Assembly (NCBI GenBank): GCA_000688615.1
Contig: JHVA01000001.1
Span: 372,001-436,000, forward strand
DNA: 64,000 bases
Direction of reading: 5' to 3'
DNA from: Acidobacteriaceae bacterium KBS 146
GTDB lineage: Bacteria; Acidobacteriota; Terriglobia; Terriglobales; Acidobacteriaceae
Notes under the pieces: model-generated
Seen by the model: the letters and a program-made list of their open reading frames with translations, nothing else
What the model was told of the DNA's origin: nothing
Databases searched by the model: none
In this document: positions 28,082 through 36,399 of the stretch, piece after piece
Layout of the letters: each line of letters opens with the position of its first letter
Position numbering within the stretch: the stretch's first letter is position 1
Program-made: the position numbers and the translations under genes

Positions 28082-29268
28082 GCCGGGGTCACCCTGCCAA
28101 GAATGACGGGACGCGAGGCGCCGGTCGCGCTGGGGACGTTTCCAGGAAGCTGATTCCACGTGAGCCATGCCAGAAGTGCGAAGGCTACCGCTTCCTTCGC
28201 CTGGGTTGGGATTCCAAAATCATCCGTGGAGCGGACCTTCACTCCGAGGGGCTCGAGTCGCTGGCGCAACATCTGCATCAGCACTGGATTTCGTGCGCCG
28301 CCGCCTCCCACGACGTATTCGATGCCGCTTGCCATGGGGGCCTTCTGTCCCAGGTGAGGCCAGACGAATCTTCGATAAGCCTCGAAGATCGACTCGGCCG
28401 TCAATGCCGTGGCTGTAGCAACGATGTCCTCGTCCCTGGCTGGAAACTTGCGACAGCGGCTGATGAAAGCCTTTACGAAAGATTCGCCGAACTCCTCTCG
28501 CCCGCAGCTTTTTGGTGGCGGGGCAGAGAAGTACGGATCGCGCATCACGCGCTCGACTACCAGCCGAACGACAGATCCCCGCTTTGCAACCGCTCCACCG
28601 CGATCGAACGGCTTCTGGAACAGGCGTGCCATGCACGCGTCGATGATCATGTTGGATGGTCCGGAATCGAACGCCAATACGTCTTCCGCTCCGGCTCCGG
28701 CAGGAATCGCAGTCATGTTCGCGATGCCGCCGAGGTTCTGTAGAACGCGGCTGACCTTCTCTGAACGGAACTGCACATAATCGAGCATGGGAACCAGTGG
28801 GGCTCCCTGGCCTCCCGCTGAAAGGTCGGCAGAACGGAAGTCGCTCACCACGGGCGTTGCAAGTTTTTCTGCGATAACGGCGGCCTCGCCGATCTGCCAC
28901 GTGCATCGGGTCGGCTTAGCCAGATATTTCGAGGCCCGCGCCTGATGATAGATCGTCTGGCCGTGACTTCCGATCAGATCAGGTTTCACGCCGAACCGCG
29001 CTGCCGTTTTGCCCACAGCCTCAGCATAGAGATCTCCCAGGCGCCAATGGAGCCGCGAGAGCTCTGCCGTAGATATTGATTTTGCATCCATCGCGGCGAG
29101 TACAGCCTTTCGCACGGAGGGCGGATATCCGAACTCTGCCGCACCAAGAAACTTCAGGCGGGGCGTTACAGATGTGGAGGCGGAAATACGACACAGTGCG
29201 ACATCGACGCCGTCCGCAGAGGTACCGCTCATAATGCCGGCTACGATCATGCTCTTCGGTTTCATCAT
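28078..29268 (-). CDS. anmK: Anhydro-N-acetylmuramic acid kinase
   Basis: 396 residues. The N-terminal GIMSGTSADGVD is the ATP-phosphate motif of the family; IGSHGQTIYH and NLGGIANMT are also diagnostic. It phosphorylates and opens 1,6-anhydro-MurNAc released from peptidoglycan, giving MurNAc-6-phosphate for recycling. ATG 29268 overlaps the mutS TGA (ATGATGA), and the downstream gene overlaps its stop, so mutS-anmK-substrate-binding protein form one coupled operon. No murQ is seen in the window. Confidence 0.96.
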   Translation of the reverse strand: MMKPKSMIVAGIMSGTSADGVDVALCRISASTSVTPRLKFLGAAEFGYPPSVRKAVLAAMDAKSISTAELSRLHWRLGDLYAEAVGKTAARFGVKPDLIGSHGQTIYHQARASKYLAKPTRCTWQIGEAAVIAEKLATPVVSDFRSADLSAGGQGAPLVPMLDYVQFRSEKVSRVLQNLGGIANMTAIPAGAGAEDVLAFDSGPSNMIIDACMARLFQKPFDRGGAVAKRGSVVRLVVERVMRDPYFSAPPPKSCGREEFGESFVKAFISRCRKFPARDEDIVATATALTAESIFEAYRRFVWPHLGQKAPMASGIEYVVGGGGARNPVLMQMLRQRLEPLGVKVRSTDDFGIPTQAKEAVAFALLAWLTWNQLPGNVPSATGASRPVILGRVTPA

Positions 29269-31940
29269 CCCTTCAGCTCCCGTTGCAGCTCAGCCAGAAG
29301 GTTGAGAGCCTCACGTGGGGTTAGTCCATCGATATCCATCTCGGCGATGCGATCGACAATTCGTTGCGAGAGAGGAGTGAACATGGTCATCTGTAATGGA
29401 GGCGCGGAGTCGCTGACGGCTTCGCGGACCTGCTGGCTTTCGGCCCGCTCGTGCAACTTCAGGACCTCACGAGCACGCGCGATAACCCCTGCCGGAAGAC
29501 CGGCCAGCCGCGCAACTTCGATACCGTAGCTCTTGCTTGCCGGACCGGATTCCACGGAATGCAGGAAGACGATTCCTCCGGCGGTTTCCTTTACCGTTAC
29601 ACGAAGATTCCTGAGTCGTTCGAGCCGATCTGCCAGCAAAGTCAGCTCGTGATAGTGAGTTGCAAACAGCGTTCGAGCGCCGATGCGGTCATGCAGATAT
29701 TCGACGGTTGACCAGGCGAGTGAAAGGCCATCGTACGTCGCTGTGCCGCGTCCCATCTCGTCAAGCAGGACCAGCGAGCGATTTGTCGCAGAGTTCAGGA
29801 TAGCCGCGGTTTCGGTCATCTCCACCATGAAGGTGGAGCGTCCGCGGGCCACATTGTCGCTTGCCCCGATACGGGTATAGATCCGGTCAACCAGTCCCAG
29901 CCGCATCTGGTCCGCAGGCACAAAGCAGCCACACTGGGCCATGATGACAAGCAGCGCAGCCTGCCGAAGGTACGTACTTTTACCTCCCATATTCGGGCCG
30001 GTAATCAGCAGAATGGAGGGACCGGCGTCGACATTCAGATGGACCGAGTTGGGGACAAACTTGCCGGCGCCGGAGTCTTCGAGGCGGCGTTCGACGACGG
30101 GATGGCGTGCCGCGATGAACTCTAGCAAGCCACTTGACTCGACAATGGGTCGGCTCCAGCCTCGGAGCGCAGCGAGATGAGCAAAGCAGCCAAGAAGATC
30201 GATCTCCGCGACCCGCCGGGCTGTTTCGCGGATTCTGGCGGCAGCATCGAGAATCTGGCGACGAACCCCGGCGAAGATTCTCCGTTCGATCTCAACAGAA
30301 CGCTCCTGAGCGGTCAGAATCTTGGTCTCGTAGTCCTTCAGCTCTGGGGTTGTAAATCGTTCCGCGTTCACAAGAGTCTGTTTGCGCTCATAGTCAGCGG
30401 GAACTGCTTTGGTGTTGGCTTTGGTGACCTCGATGTAGTAGCCGAAGACATTATTGAAGCGCACCTTCAGGGAGGTGATGCCGGTGCGTTGGCGTTCCCG
30501 TTCCTCAATGGCAGCCAGGGCCTGGCGTCCGCTTCGACTAAGTTCGCGAAGTTCGTCGAGTTCGGCATCGACACCTTCGCGAACAACACCCCCGTCTGAC
30601 AGGGAAACAGGTGGGTCTTCGGCGATAGTCCTGGCAACCAGGTACTGCAGATCCTCCAGTGCATCGAAACCGTTCGTCAAGGATGCCCATTTTGGAGTCG
30701 TGAAACGCGCCGTTGCGGCCAGGAGGGCTGGCAGGCAACGCAGCGTCGAAGAGAGTGAGAGAACTTCCCGGGGTCCTGCGGAGTCCAACGCCACTCGACC
30801 TAGAAGCCGTTCAAGGTCAAGCAACCCTGTCATCGCCTGACGAAGATCTTCACGGCGTCGCAGATCTCCAACGGCCTCCGCTACGGCTTCCAGACGGGCT
30901 TCGATCTCAGCAAGACTAGTCGACGGTCTGAGGAGCGTAGCTCGCAAGAGCCGCTTACCCATAGGAGTGCAACACGTATCGAGAGTGTAGAAGAGGGTCG
31001 TCTGCTGGCTCTCTCCCGAGAACAGAGGCTCAACCAGCTCCAGATTTCGCACGCTGACGGAGTCAAGCTCAAGACAGGACGATCGCTCATAAAAACGGAG
31101 GCCGTCTACATGCTCAAGCTCTCCTTGCTTGGTGGTCCGCATGTAATGTAACAGCGCGCCGGCGGCGATTGCCGCAGATTCGTGGCCTCCGAGTCCGAGC
31201 CCGTCCAGGGAGTGGAGTCGAAAATGGCTACGCAGAAGCGGGAGCGCATGGTCTGAGGTGAAGACCCATTCTTCAAGACCGGTTTTGGTACGAATTGCAT
31301 CCAGTGCCGACGATGCATCTTCGATCGTTTCACCGGTGAGATTCTTTCTGCCAAGCAGCCCGGCTCCATAGAGAAGCTCCACCGGTTTCATGCGCCCAAG
31401 TTCGTCTGCGGCTTGAGTCCAGGCAGTCGATCCGGTGAACTCAGTGGCGCGGAACTCTCCTGTTGAGAGATCCAGCAGAGCTAGCCCGGCGACCTGGCCC
31501 ACATCTGTACCGCGGACAAGCACGCTCGCAAGATAATTGCTCTGTTCCGCGCCCAAAGTCGGGTCGAGGGCGGTTCCGGGGGTCAGAACCCTGGTCACTT
31601 CGCGGCGGACGACACCTTTGGCCTGTTTCGGATCTTCCATCTGCTCACAGATGGCGACCCGAAATCCCTTGCGCAGCAGCCTTTGGAGATACGTTTCGGC
31701 AGCGTGGTACGGAACTCCGCACATGGGGACGCTTTTTGTCTTGTCCCGGGCGGTAAGGGTCAGTTGCAGCTCTCGGGAGGCTACGATGGCATCTTCGTAA
31801 AAGAGCTCGTAGAAATCGCCCATACGAAAGAAGAGCAGAGTGTCCGGATGGGCTTCCTTCGCAGTGCGATATTGCCGCATCGCGGGCGAGAGTGTTGCTA
31901 TATCTCCGGTGAGTGGATGGGATACTGTTTCCTGTGCCAT
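29265..31940 (-). CDS. mutS: DNA mismatch repair protein MutS
   Basis: 891 residues. The mismatch-binding domain begins with MRQYRTAKEAHPDTLLFFRMGDFYELF, which contains the Phe-x-Glu mispair contact (FYELF). The ATPase has Walker A GPNMGGKST and Walker B LVLLDEMGRGTATYDG. FATHYHELT closes the domain. It recognises mispairs and recruits MutL. I start at ATG 31940 (MAQETVSHP); an in-frame GTG at 31964 adds eight residues. Neither has a clear ribosome binding site. It is divergent from the ccsA-like gene. Confidence 0.97.
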   Translation of the reverse strand: MAQETVSHPLTGDIATLSPAMRQYRTAKEAHPDTLLFFRMGDFYELFYEDAIVASRELQLTLTARDKTKSVPMCGVPYHAAETYLQRLLRKGFRVAICEQMEDPKQAKGVVRREVTRVLTPGTALDPTLGAEQSNYLASVLVRGTDVGQVAGLALLDLSTGEFRATEFTGSTAWTQAADELGRMKPVELLYGAGLLGRKNLTGETIEDASSALDAIRTKTGLEEWVFTSDHALPLLRSHFRLHSLDGLGLGGHESAAIAAGALLHYMRTTKQGELEHVDGLRFYERSSCLELDSVSVRNLELVEPLFSGESQQTTLFYTLDTCCTPMGKRLLRATLLRPSTSLAEIEARLEAVAEAVGDLRRREDLRQAMTGLLDLERLLGRVALDSAGPREVLSLSSTLRCLPALLAATARFTTPKWASLTNGFDALEDLQYLVARTIAEDPPVSLSDGGVVREGVDAELDELRELSRSGRQALAAIEERERQRTGITSLKVRFNNVFGYYIEVTKANTKAVPADYERKQTLVNAERFTTPELKDYETKILTAQERSVEIERRIFAGVRRQILDAAARIRETARRVAEIDLLGCFAHLAALRGWSRPIVESSGLLEFIAARHPVVERRLEDSGAGKFVPNSVHLNVDAGPSILLITGPNMGGKSTYLRQAALLVIMAQCGCFVPADQMRLGLVDRIYTRIGASDNVARGRSTFMVEMTETAAILNSATNRSLVLLDEMGRGTATYDGLSLAWSTVEYLHDRIGARTLFATHYHELTLLADRLERLRNLRVTVKETAGGIVFLHSVESGPASKSYGIEVARLAGLPAGVIARAREVLKLHERAESQQVREAVSDSAPPLQMTMFTPLSQRIVDRIAEMDIDGLTPREALNLLAELQRELKG

Positions 31941-32033
31941 TTGCGAATGGTCAGAATACCGCACCGGACACCGCCTGGGGAGCCACAGAACCTTTCCACA
32001 CCCGGTATACTGAAGATTCGACGAACGTACCTC

Positions 32034-32849
32034 ATGTCTCTCCTCTGGCTCAGGGTCGCGGTTTTTCTTTACGGTGTCGCCGCGCTTGCGGTGCTGCCGG
32101 CGGCGCTCTACGACCGTCCGCGATGGAATCGAATTGCAATTCCGGCAACGGTGGCCGGGCTAATGTTTCACTTCGTCTCCCTGGCGGAAATGCTCAATGC
32201 GGCCCACCACCGCCTGCCTGTGGATACCCATGAAACACAGGCGATGCTGGGACTTCTGCTTGCGGCAGCCTTTCTGCTGGTTTACTGGCGCTATAGGACG
32301 GTCTCGTTGGGGGTTTTCGTCCTGCCAATTTCCTTTTTGCTCGTTTTGGTTCCGGCATTTCGGCCAGGGCAGGAGTCTATGCCTTTCCCTCAGTTTCAGA
32401 CGGGATGGATCTTCCTGCACATCGCGCTTCTGTTGGCAGCCTATGCGGGGTTGCTGCTCTCGCTGCTGGCATCAATCCTATATCTCGTCCAGGAACGCAC
32501 GCTCAAATCCAAACAGACATCGGCTGGGGCCTCGTGGCTTCCCCCGCTGGAAACCACTGATCAGATTGCATTGCGATCACTCCTGTTCGGTTTGCCCTGT
32601 ATGACGGCCGGTCTATTGATCGGTTCGCTCATCGCGCAGCAGACCATTGGGCCATCCTACTTTCTCGATCCCAAGGTCCTGCTTTCCTTTGCGATGTGGA
32701 TCGCCTATGTCGGAATGATCTATATCCGGAGACATTCCGGGCTTCGGGGTAGGCGAGCAATTTATCTCTCGGGATTTGTCTTTCTGGTTGTGCTTGCCGT
32801 GTGGTCGGCGAACCAATTCTCTGTCGTACACAGGTTCACGACGCCATGA
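32034..32849 (+). CDS. CcsA/HemX-like cytochrome c assembly membrane protein
   Basis: 271 residues with eight predicted transmembrane segments. Conserved histidines occur in GLMFHFVSL and WIFLHIALLLAAYAG, matching the CcsA/HemX family (ccsA handles heme delivery in cytochrome c maturation; hemX sits before hemA in Bacillus and modulates HemA). The start ATG is at 32034; upstream open frame is only antisense to mutS. Its TGA overlaps the hemA ATG by 4 bases. Position directly before hemA favours a HemX-like role. A TATACT at 32006-32011 could be the -10 of the operon. Confidence 0.85.
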   Translation: MSLLWLRVAVFLYGVAALAVLPAALYDRPRWNRIAIPATVAGLMFHFVSLAEMLNAAHHRLPVDTHETQAMLGLLLAAAFLLVYWRYRTVSLGVFVLPISFLLVLVPAFRPGQESMPFPQFQTGWIFLHIALLLAAYAGLLLSLLASILYLVQERTLKSKQTSAGASWLPPLETTDQIALRSLLFGLPCMTAGLLIGSLIAQQTIGPSYFLDPKVLLSFAMWIAYVGMIYIRRHSGLRGRRAIYLSGFVFLVVLAVWSANQFSVVHRFTTP

Positions 32850-34144
32850 GCCGAAATCAACATCTGGTGCTCGTGGGCATCAACCACACGACAGCTCCCA
32901 TCGAGGTTCGGGAACGTCTCGCAATCCCCGCCGGACAACTAGCAGATGCAATGCGAACTCTCGTGCATCAGCCTGGAATTCGCGAGGGCTTGATCCTATC
33001 CACCTGCAACCGAGTGGAACTGCTCACGTTGCAGGAAGGAGATACAACCTCGGGGGATAACTTACTCGGTTTCCTTCACGAATACTTTTCAGTGCCTTCC
33101 TCGTCCATCACTCCCCATCTTTACGAATATCGCGAAGGCGATGCGGTTCGTCATCTGTTCCGGGTAGCGAGCTCACTGGACTCGATGGTCGTGGGAGAGC
33201 CGCAGATTCTGGGTCAGGTTAAGGAGTCCTATACGGTAGCGCGCGAGGTGGGAGCCGTCAACGGCTCGCTGGACAACCTTCTGCAACGAGCCTTCACGGT
33301 GGCCAAGAAGATTCGCTCTGAGACTCAGATTGGTTCAAATTCTGTCTCGATTGCGTCGGTAGCGGTCGATCTCGCTCGTAAGATCTTCGGCTCTCTTGAC
33401 GGCAAGACAGTGCTCCTCGTTGGAGCCGGGAAGATGTCGGAGCTGGCTGCTCGGCACTTAATGCAACAGGGGGCGACCAACATTTTGGTCGCAAATCGCA
33501 CGCTGGAGCGGGCCGAGAGGATTGCGGCCCAATTCGGCGGTCAGGTAATTGCCTTTGAAGATCTTTACGCGCAGACCTCACGCGCCGATATCGTAATCAC
33601 TTCGACCGGAGCCCCTCAGAAGATCTTTGGCAAGTCCCACGGACAAAATTTCCTGCACAACCGCAGGAACCGCCCGATGTTCTTCATTGACATAGCGGTG
33701 CCACGCGATGTCGATCCGAAGATGAATGAGGTGGAGGGCTGCTTTGTCTACGACATCGATGATCTCCAGCAGGTAGCAGCTGCAAATCTGGCGGACCGTA
33801 GCCGGGAGGCTGCTGCTGCCGAATCCATCATCCGTCAGGAAGTGGATAAGTATCAGCAACGGGTACAGTCTCGAGGGGCGGCGCCTGCGATCATAGCGCT
33901 CCAGCAGAATGCGGAGGCCATTCGAGAAGCTGAACTGACTCGATCTGCCAAGCGTCTTGCGTCGCTCACTCCAGAGCAACGGGAAGCGGTCGAGGCCTTA
34001 ACTCGCTCTTTGACGGCGAAGCTTCTTCATCCGCAGATGGAAGCGCTTCGCGAGTCCGCTCGGAATACCGGCAGCGACCTCTCCAAAGAGGGTGAAGAGC
34101 GGCGAACGGGACCAGAGGGTAAGGGAGTCGGGTTCTCTGGGTAA
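32846..34144 (+). CDS. hemA: Glutamyl-tRNA reductase
   Basis: 432 residues. The active-site nucleophile is Cys54 in LSTCNRVEL. VASSLDSMVVGEPQILGQVK and the NADPH-binding VLLVGAGKMSELAARHL follow, then a helical dimerisation domain. It converts glutamyl-tRNA to glutamate-1-semialdehyde, the first committed step of the C5 heme pathway. ATG 32846 overlaps the upstream stop (ATGA). It has a Gly/Glu-rich C-terminal tail of about 25 residues beyond the dimerisation helices. Confidence 0.97.
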   Translation: MSRNQHLVLVGINHTTAPIEVRERLAIPAGQLADAMRTLVHQPGIREGLILSTCNRVELLTLQEGDTTSGDNLLGFLHEYFSVPSSSITPHLYEYREGDAVRHLFRVASSLDSMVVGEPQILGQVKESYTVAREVGAVNGSLDNLLQRAFTVAKKIRSETQIGSNSVSIASVAVDLARKIFGSLDGKTVLLVGAGKMSELAARHLMQQGATNILVANRTLERAERIAAQFGGQVIAFEDLYAQTSRADIVITSTGAPQKIFGKSHGQNFLHNRRNRPMFFIDIAVPRDVDPKMNEVEGCFVYDIDDLQQVAAANLADRSREAAAAESIIRQEVDKYQQRVQSRGAAPAIIALQQNAEAIREAELTRSAKRLASLTPEQREAVEALTRSLTAKLLHPQMEALRESARNTGSDLSKEGEERRTGPEGKGVGFSG

Positions 34145-34257
34145 CCCGGTTCTGCACAAAATGTTTCGCTAATACAAGCAGACTAAGCTTCCATTGTTCA
34201 TGCACTTAGCGGAGTATCTTTTGCTTTTGAAATGCGTCTAATCTTTGAGGTTTGAAA

Positions 34258-35259
34258 ATGCCAAGGTTGAAGATCTTTCTCTTCCTGGCGACTCTAAGCG
34301 CATTTTCGTACGGGCAGAATGCGAAGTCAGCCAGCCCAGGAACAATTAATTACATTGAGGGGCAGGCCACGATGAATGGCCAGCAACTTTCTTCCCAGTC
34401 TGTAGGTCATGCGAAGCTGGAACGGGATCAATCGATAACTACCGCTAATGGAAAGACGGAAGTCCTGCTTATGCCTGGCGTGTTTCTCAGGCTAGGTTCT
34501 AACACCAGCGTCAGTATGGTGTCGCCGGATCTTACGCGGACTGAAGTCAGAGTCTTACAAGGGCGAGCGGACGTTGAAGTCGATGAACTCTACAAGGAAA
34601 ATCTCTTATTGGTCGATCTGCCAAACGGTCAGGCTCATCTGACGAAGAAGGGTCTGTACGGTTTTGATGCCAACAATTCCAATGTTCGGGTCTTTGATGG
34701 TGAGGCGCTGGTCTATCCCGGATCCGACCTGAACACCAATGTCAAACCAATCAAGGTAAAAGGCAGCCGAGAGATCTCGTTGAACCGAGAAGGTGTCAAA
34801 CCGAAACACTTCGATAAGGACACCGCTAAGGACGACCTATACAACTGGAGCAGTTTGCGTTCCCGGTATCTGGGTGAGGCGAACATAAATCTGGCAGAGG
34901 CTTATGTCGGTACAGCAAGTTTCTATCCCGGATGGTATTGGGCTGGAGCGCCGTATGGATATACATGGCTTCCTGGAAACGGGCTGTTCTGGAACCCGTT
35001 CGGATACGGCTTCTACTCTCCCTACTACATTGGTGGAGGCGGATTTATTTACGGACGCTATGGAAGAGGATTCTATCCAGGCTATCGGGGTACCTATTAC
35101 CCGCGGGTCGGCGGATATGGCTACGAATATCGTGGAGGCAGACCGGTTGTAGGAGGTTTTCCCCATGGAGGCGCGGGCGCTTCGTCCTCCGGTGGTTTCC
35201 ATGGCGGAGTAGGCGGTTTTCACGGCGGCGGGGGATTCCATTCCGGAGGCCACCGCTAA
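34258..35259 (+). CDS. Secreted FecR-domain protein with Gly/Tyr/His-rich C-terminus
   Basis: 333 residues with a Sec signal peptide (KIFLFLATLSAFSYG). Residues about 30-150 form a FecR-like sheet domain (GQATMNGQQL, VLLMPGVFLRLGSNTSV, VRVLQGRADVEVDEL). From about 220 on, the protein is low-complexity: YxxG repeats with many Tyr/Pro/Trp, ending in GGFHGG-type repeats and HSGGHR. It is likely periplasmic or outer-surface; the His-rich tail could bind metal or heme, which is speculation. GAGG precedes ATG 34258. It separates hemA from hemC. Confidence 0.75.
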   Translation: MPRLKIFLFLATLSAFSYGQNAKSASPGTINYIEGQATMNGQQLSSQSVGHAKLERDQSITTANGKTEVLLMPGVFLRLGSNTSVSMVSPDLTRTEVRVLQGRADVEVDELYKENLLLVDLPNGQAHLTKKGLYGFDANNSNVRVFDGEALVYPGSDLNTNVKPIKVKGSREISLNREGVKPKHFDKDTAKDDLYNWSSLRSRYLGEANINLAEAYVGTASFYPGWYWAGAPYGYTWLPGNGLFWNPFGYGFYSPYYIGGGGFIYGRYGRGFYPGYRGTYYPRVGGYGYEYRGGRPVVGGFPHGGAGASSSGGFHGGVGGFHGGGGFHSGGHR

Positions 35260-35345
35260 ATTGATCGTTTCAGGCGGGGTCGCGGAAGATCGCTCACCCC
35301 GCGCCTCAACATTTCCGCGTCGAAATCACTTATTCTAAATGTGTC

Positions 35346-36299
35346 ATGTGTATGTCCATTCGAATAGGTTCCCGCGGCTCCCAGCTTGCGCTTTGGCAGG
35401 CTAACCATGTACTTGAGGCGCTTAGAAGTGCGGGCCACTCTGCTGAGATTGAAGTGATCCGCACCGTTGGCGATCGGATGCAGCAGACCGATTTTGTTGT
35501 GCCAGCCGAGATGGATGGAAAGGGAATTTTCACAAAAGAGATCGAGGAGGCATTAGCAGAGGGCCGCATCGATCTGGCGGTACATTCGCTGAAGGATCTG
35601 CCGACATTTCTGGACCGCCGTTTTTCATTGACGGCAATCCCCAAACGGGCTGATGCGAGGGATGTTTGGGTCTGTGAGCCCTTTTGGGCGCTCCACACAC
35701 TCCCACAGGGAGGCCGTATCGGAACCACAAGTCCCCGACGAAAGGCTCAGTTGCTTTCGTTGCGCCCCGATGTTCAGTTTGTGGAGATTCGCGGCAACAT
35801 CGACACGCGGCTGAAGAAACTGGCTGCGGGTGAGTGCGACGCTCTTGTGCTGGCGGCGGCAGGGCTTGACCGCTTGGGCCGGACCGAGTGGGTTCACCAG
35901 CGATTTTCACCGGATGAGCTCTGTCCTGCTCCAGGTCAGGGTGCCCTTGCGATTGAGACCCGCAGTCCTTCGCATCCGATCGACGAAGCACGGGATTTCT
36001 CGATTCGCCAGGCAGTCGCTCTTCTCGATCATACTGAGACGCGATTCTGCGTTGAAGTGGAACGTGTTGCCTTGGAAGCGTTGGGTGGGGGATGTTCCAT
36101 CCCGATCGGTGTGCACTGCGTCCCCGAGGGGGATGGCTGGAGAGTCTTTGCGCAGGTTGTCGCAGCGGATGGGGAATCCATGGTTGCAATCGACCTGAAA
36201 GCGAATCTTTCGACTGAGATAGAGGCCCTTGGCCAAAGGGTGGCAGACGATCTGAAGTCGCGTGGAGCGATGGAGCTTCTATCTCCTTCCGTGGCATAA
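35346..36299 (+). CDS. hemC: Hydroxymethylbilane synthase (porphobilinogen deaminase)
   Basis: 317 residues. RIGSRGSQLALWQAN at the N-terminus, the cofactor-arginine segment GTTSPRRKAQL, and Cys250 in ALGGGCSIPIG, which carries the dipyrromethane cofactor. It links four porphobilinogens into hydroxymethylbilane. No Shine-Dalgarno sequence precedes ATG 35346 (a second in-frame ATG is at 35352); TATTCT at 35331-35336 is a possible -10 that would give a near-leaderless mRNA. Confidence 0.97.
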   Translation: MCMSIRIGSRGSQLALWQANHVLEALRSAGHSAEIEVIRTVGDRMQQTDFVVPAEMDGKGIFTKEIEEALAEGRIDLAVHSLKDLPTFLDRRFSLTAIPKRADARDVWVCEPFWALHTLPQGGRIGTTSPRRKAQLLSLRPDVQFVEIRGNIDTRLKKLAAGECDALVLAAAGLDRLGRTEWVHQRFSPDELCPAPGQGALAIETRSPSHPIDEARDFSIRQAVALLDHTETRFCVEVERVALEALGGGCSIPIGVHCVPEGDGWRVFAQVVAADGESMVAIDLKANLSTEIEALGQRVADDLKSRGAMELLSPSVA

Positions 36300-36399
36300 A
36301 TCGATTCCTGAGTATCTGACGAAAAATCCGTCGGGAGATTCACGTTTTAGTGTGTCAAATCGCTATAAACTGCTTAATTGTTTGCTGTGGTGAGGTGGA

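Noticed and set aside
31683..32033. Longer N-terminus for the ccsA-like protein
   Set aside because: This part is antisense to the start of mutS and does not look like membrane protein; ATG 32034 gives the family start.
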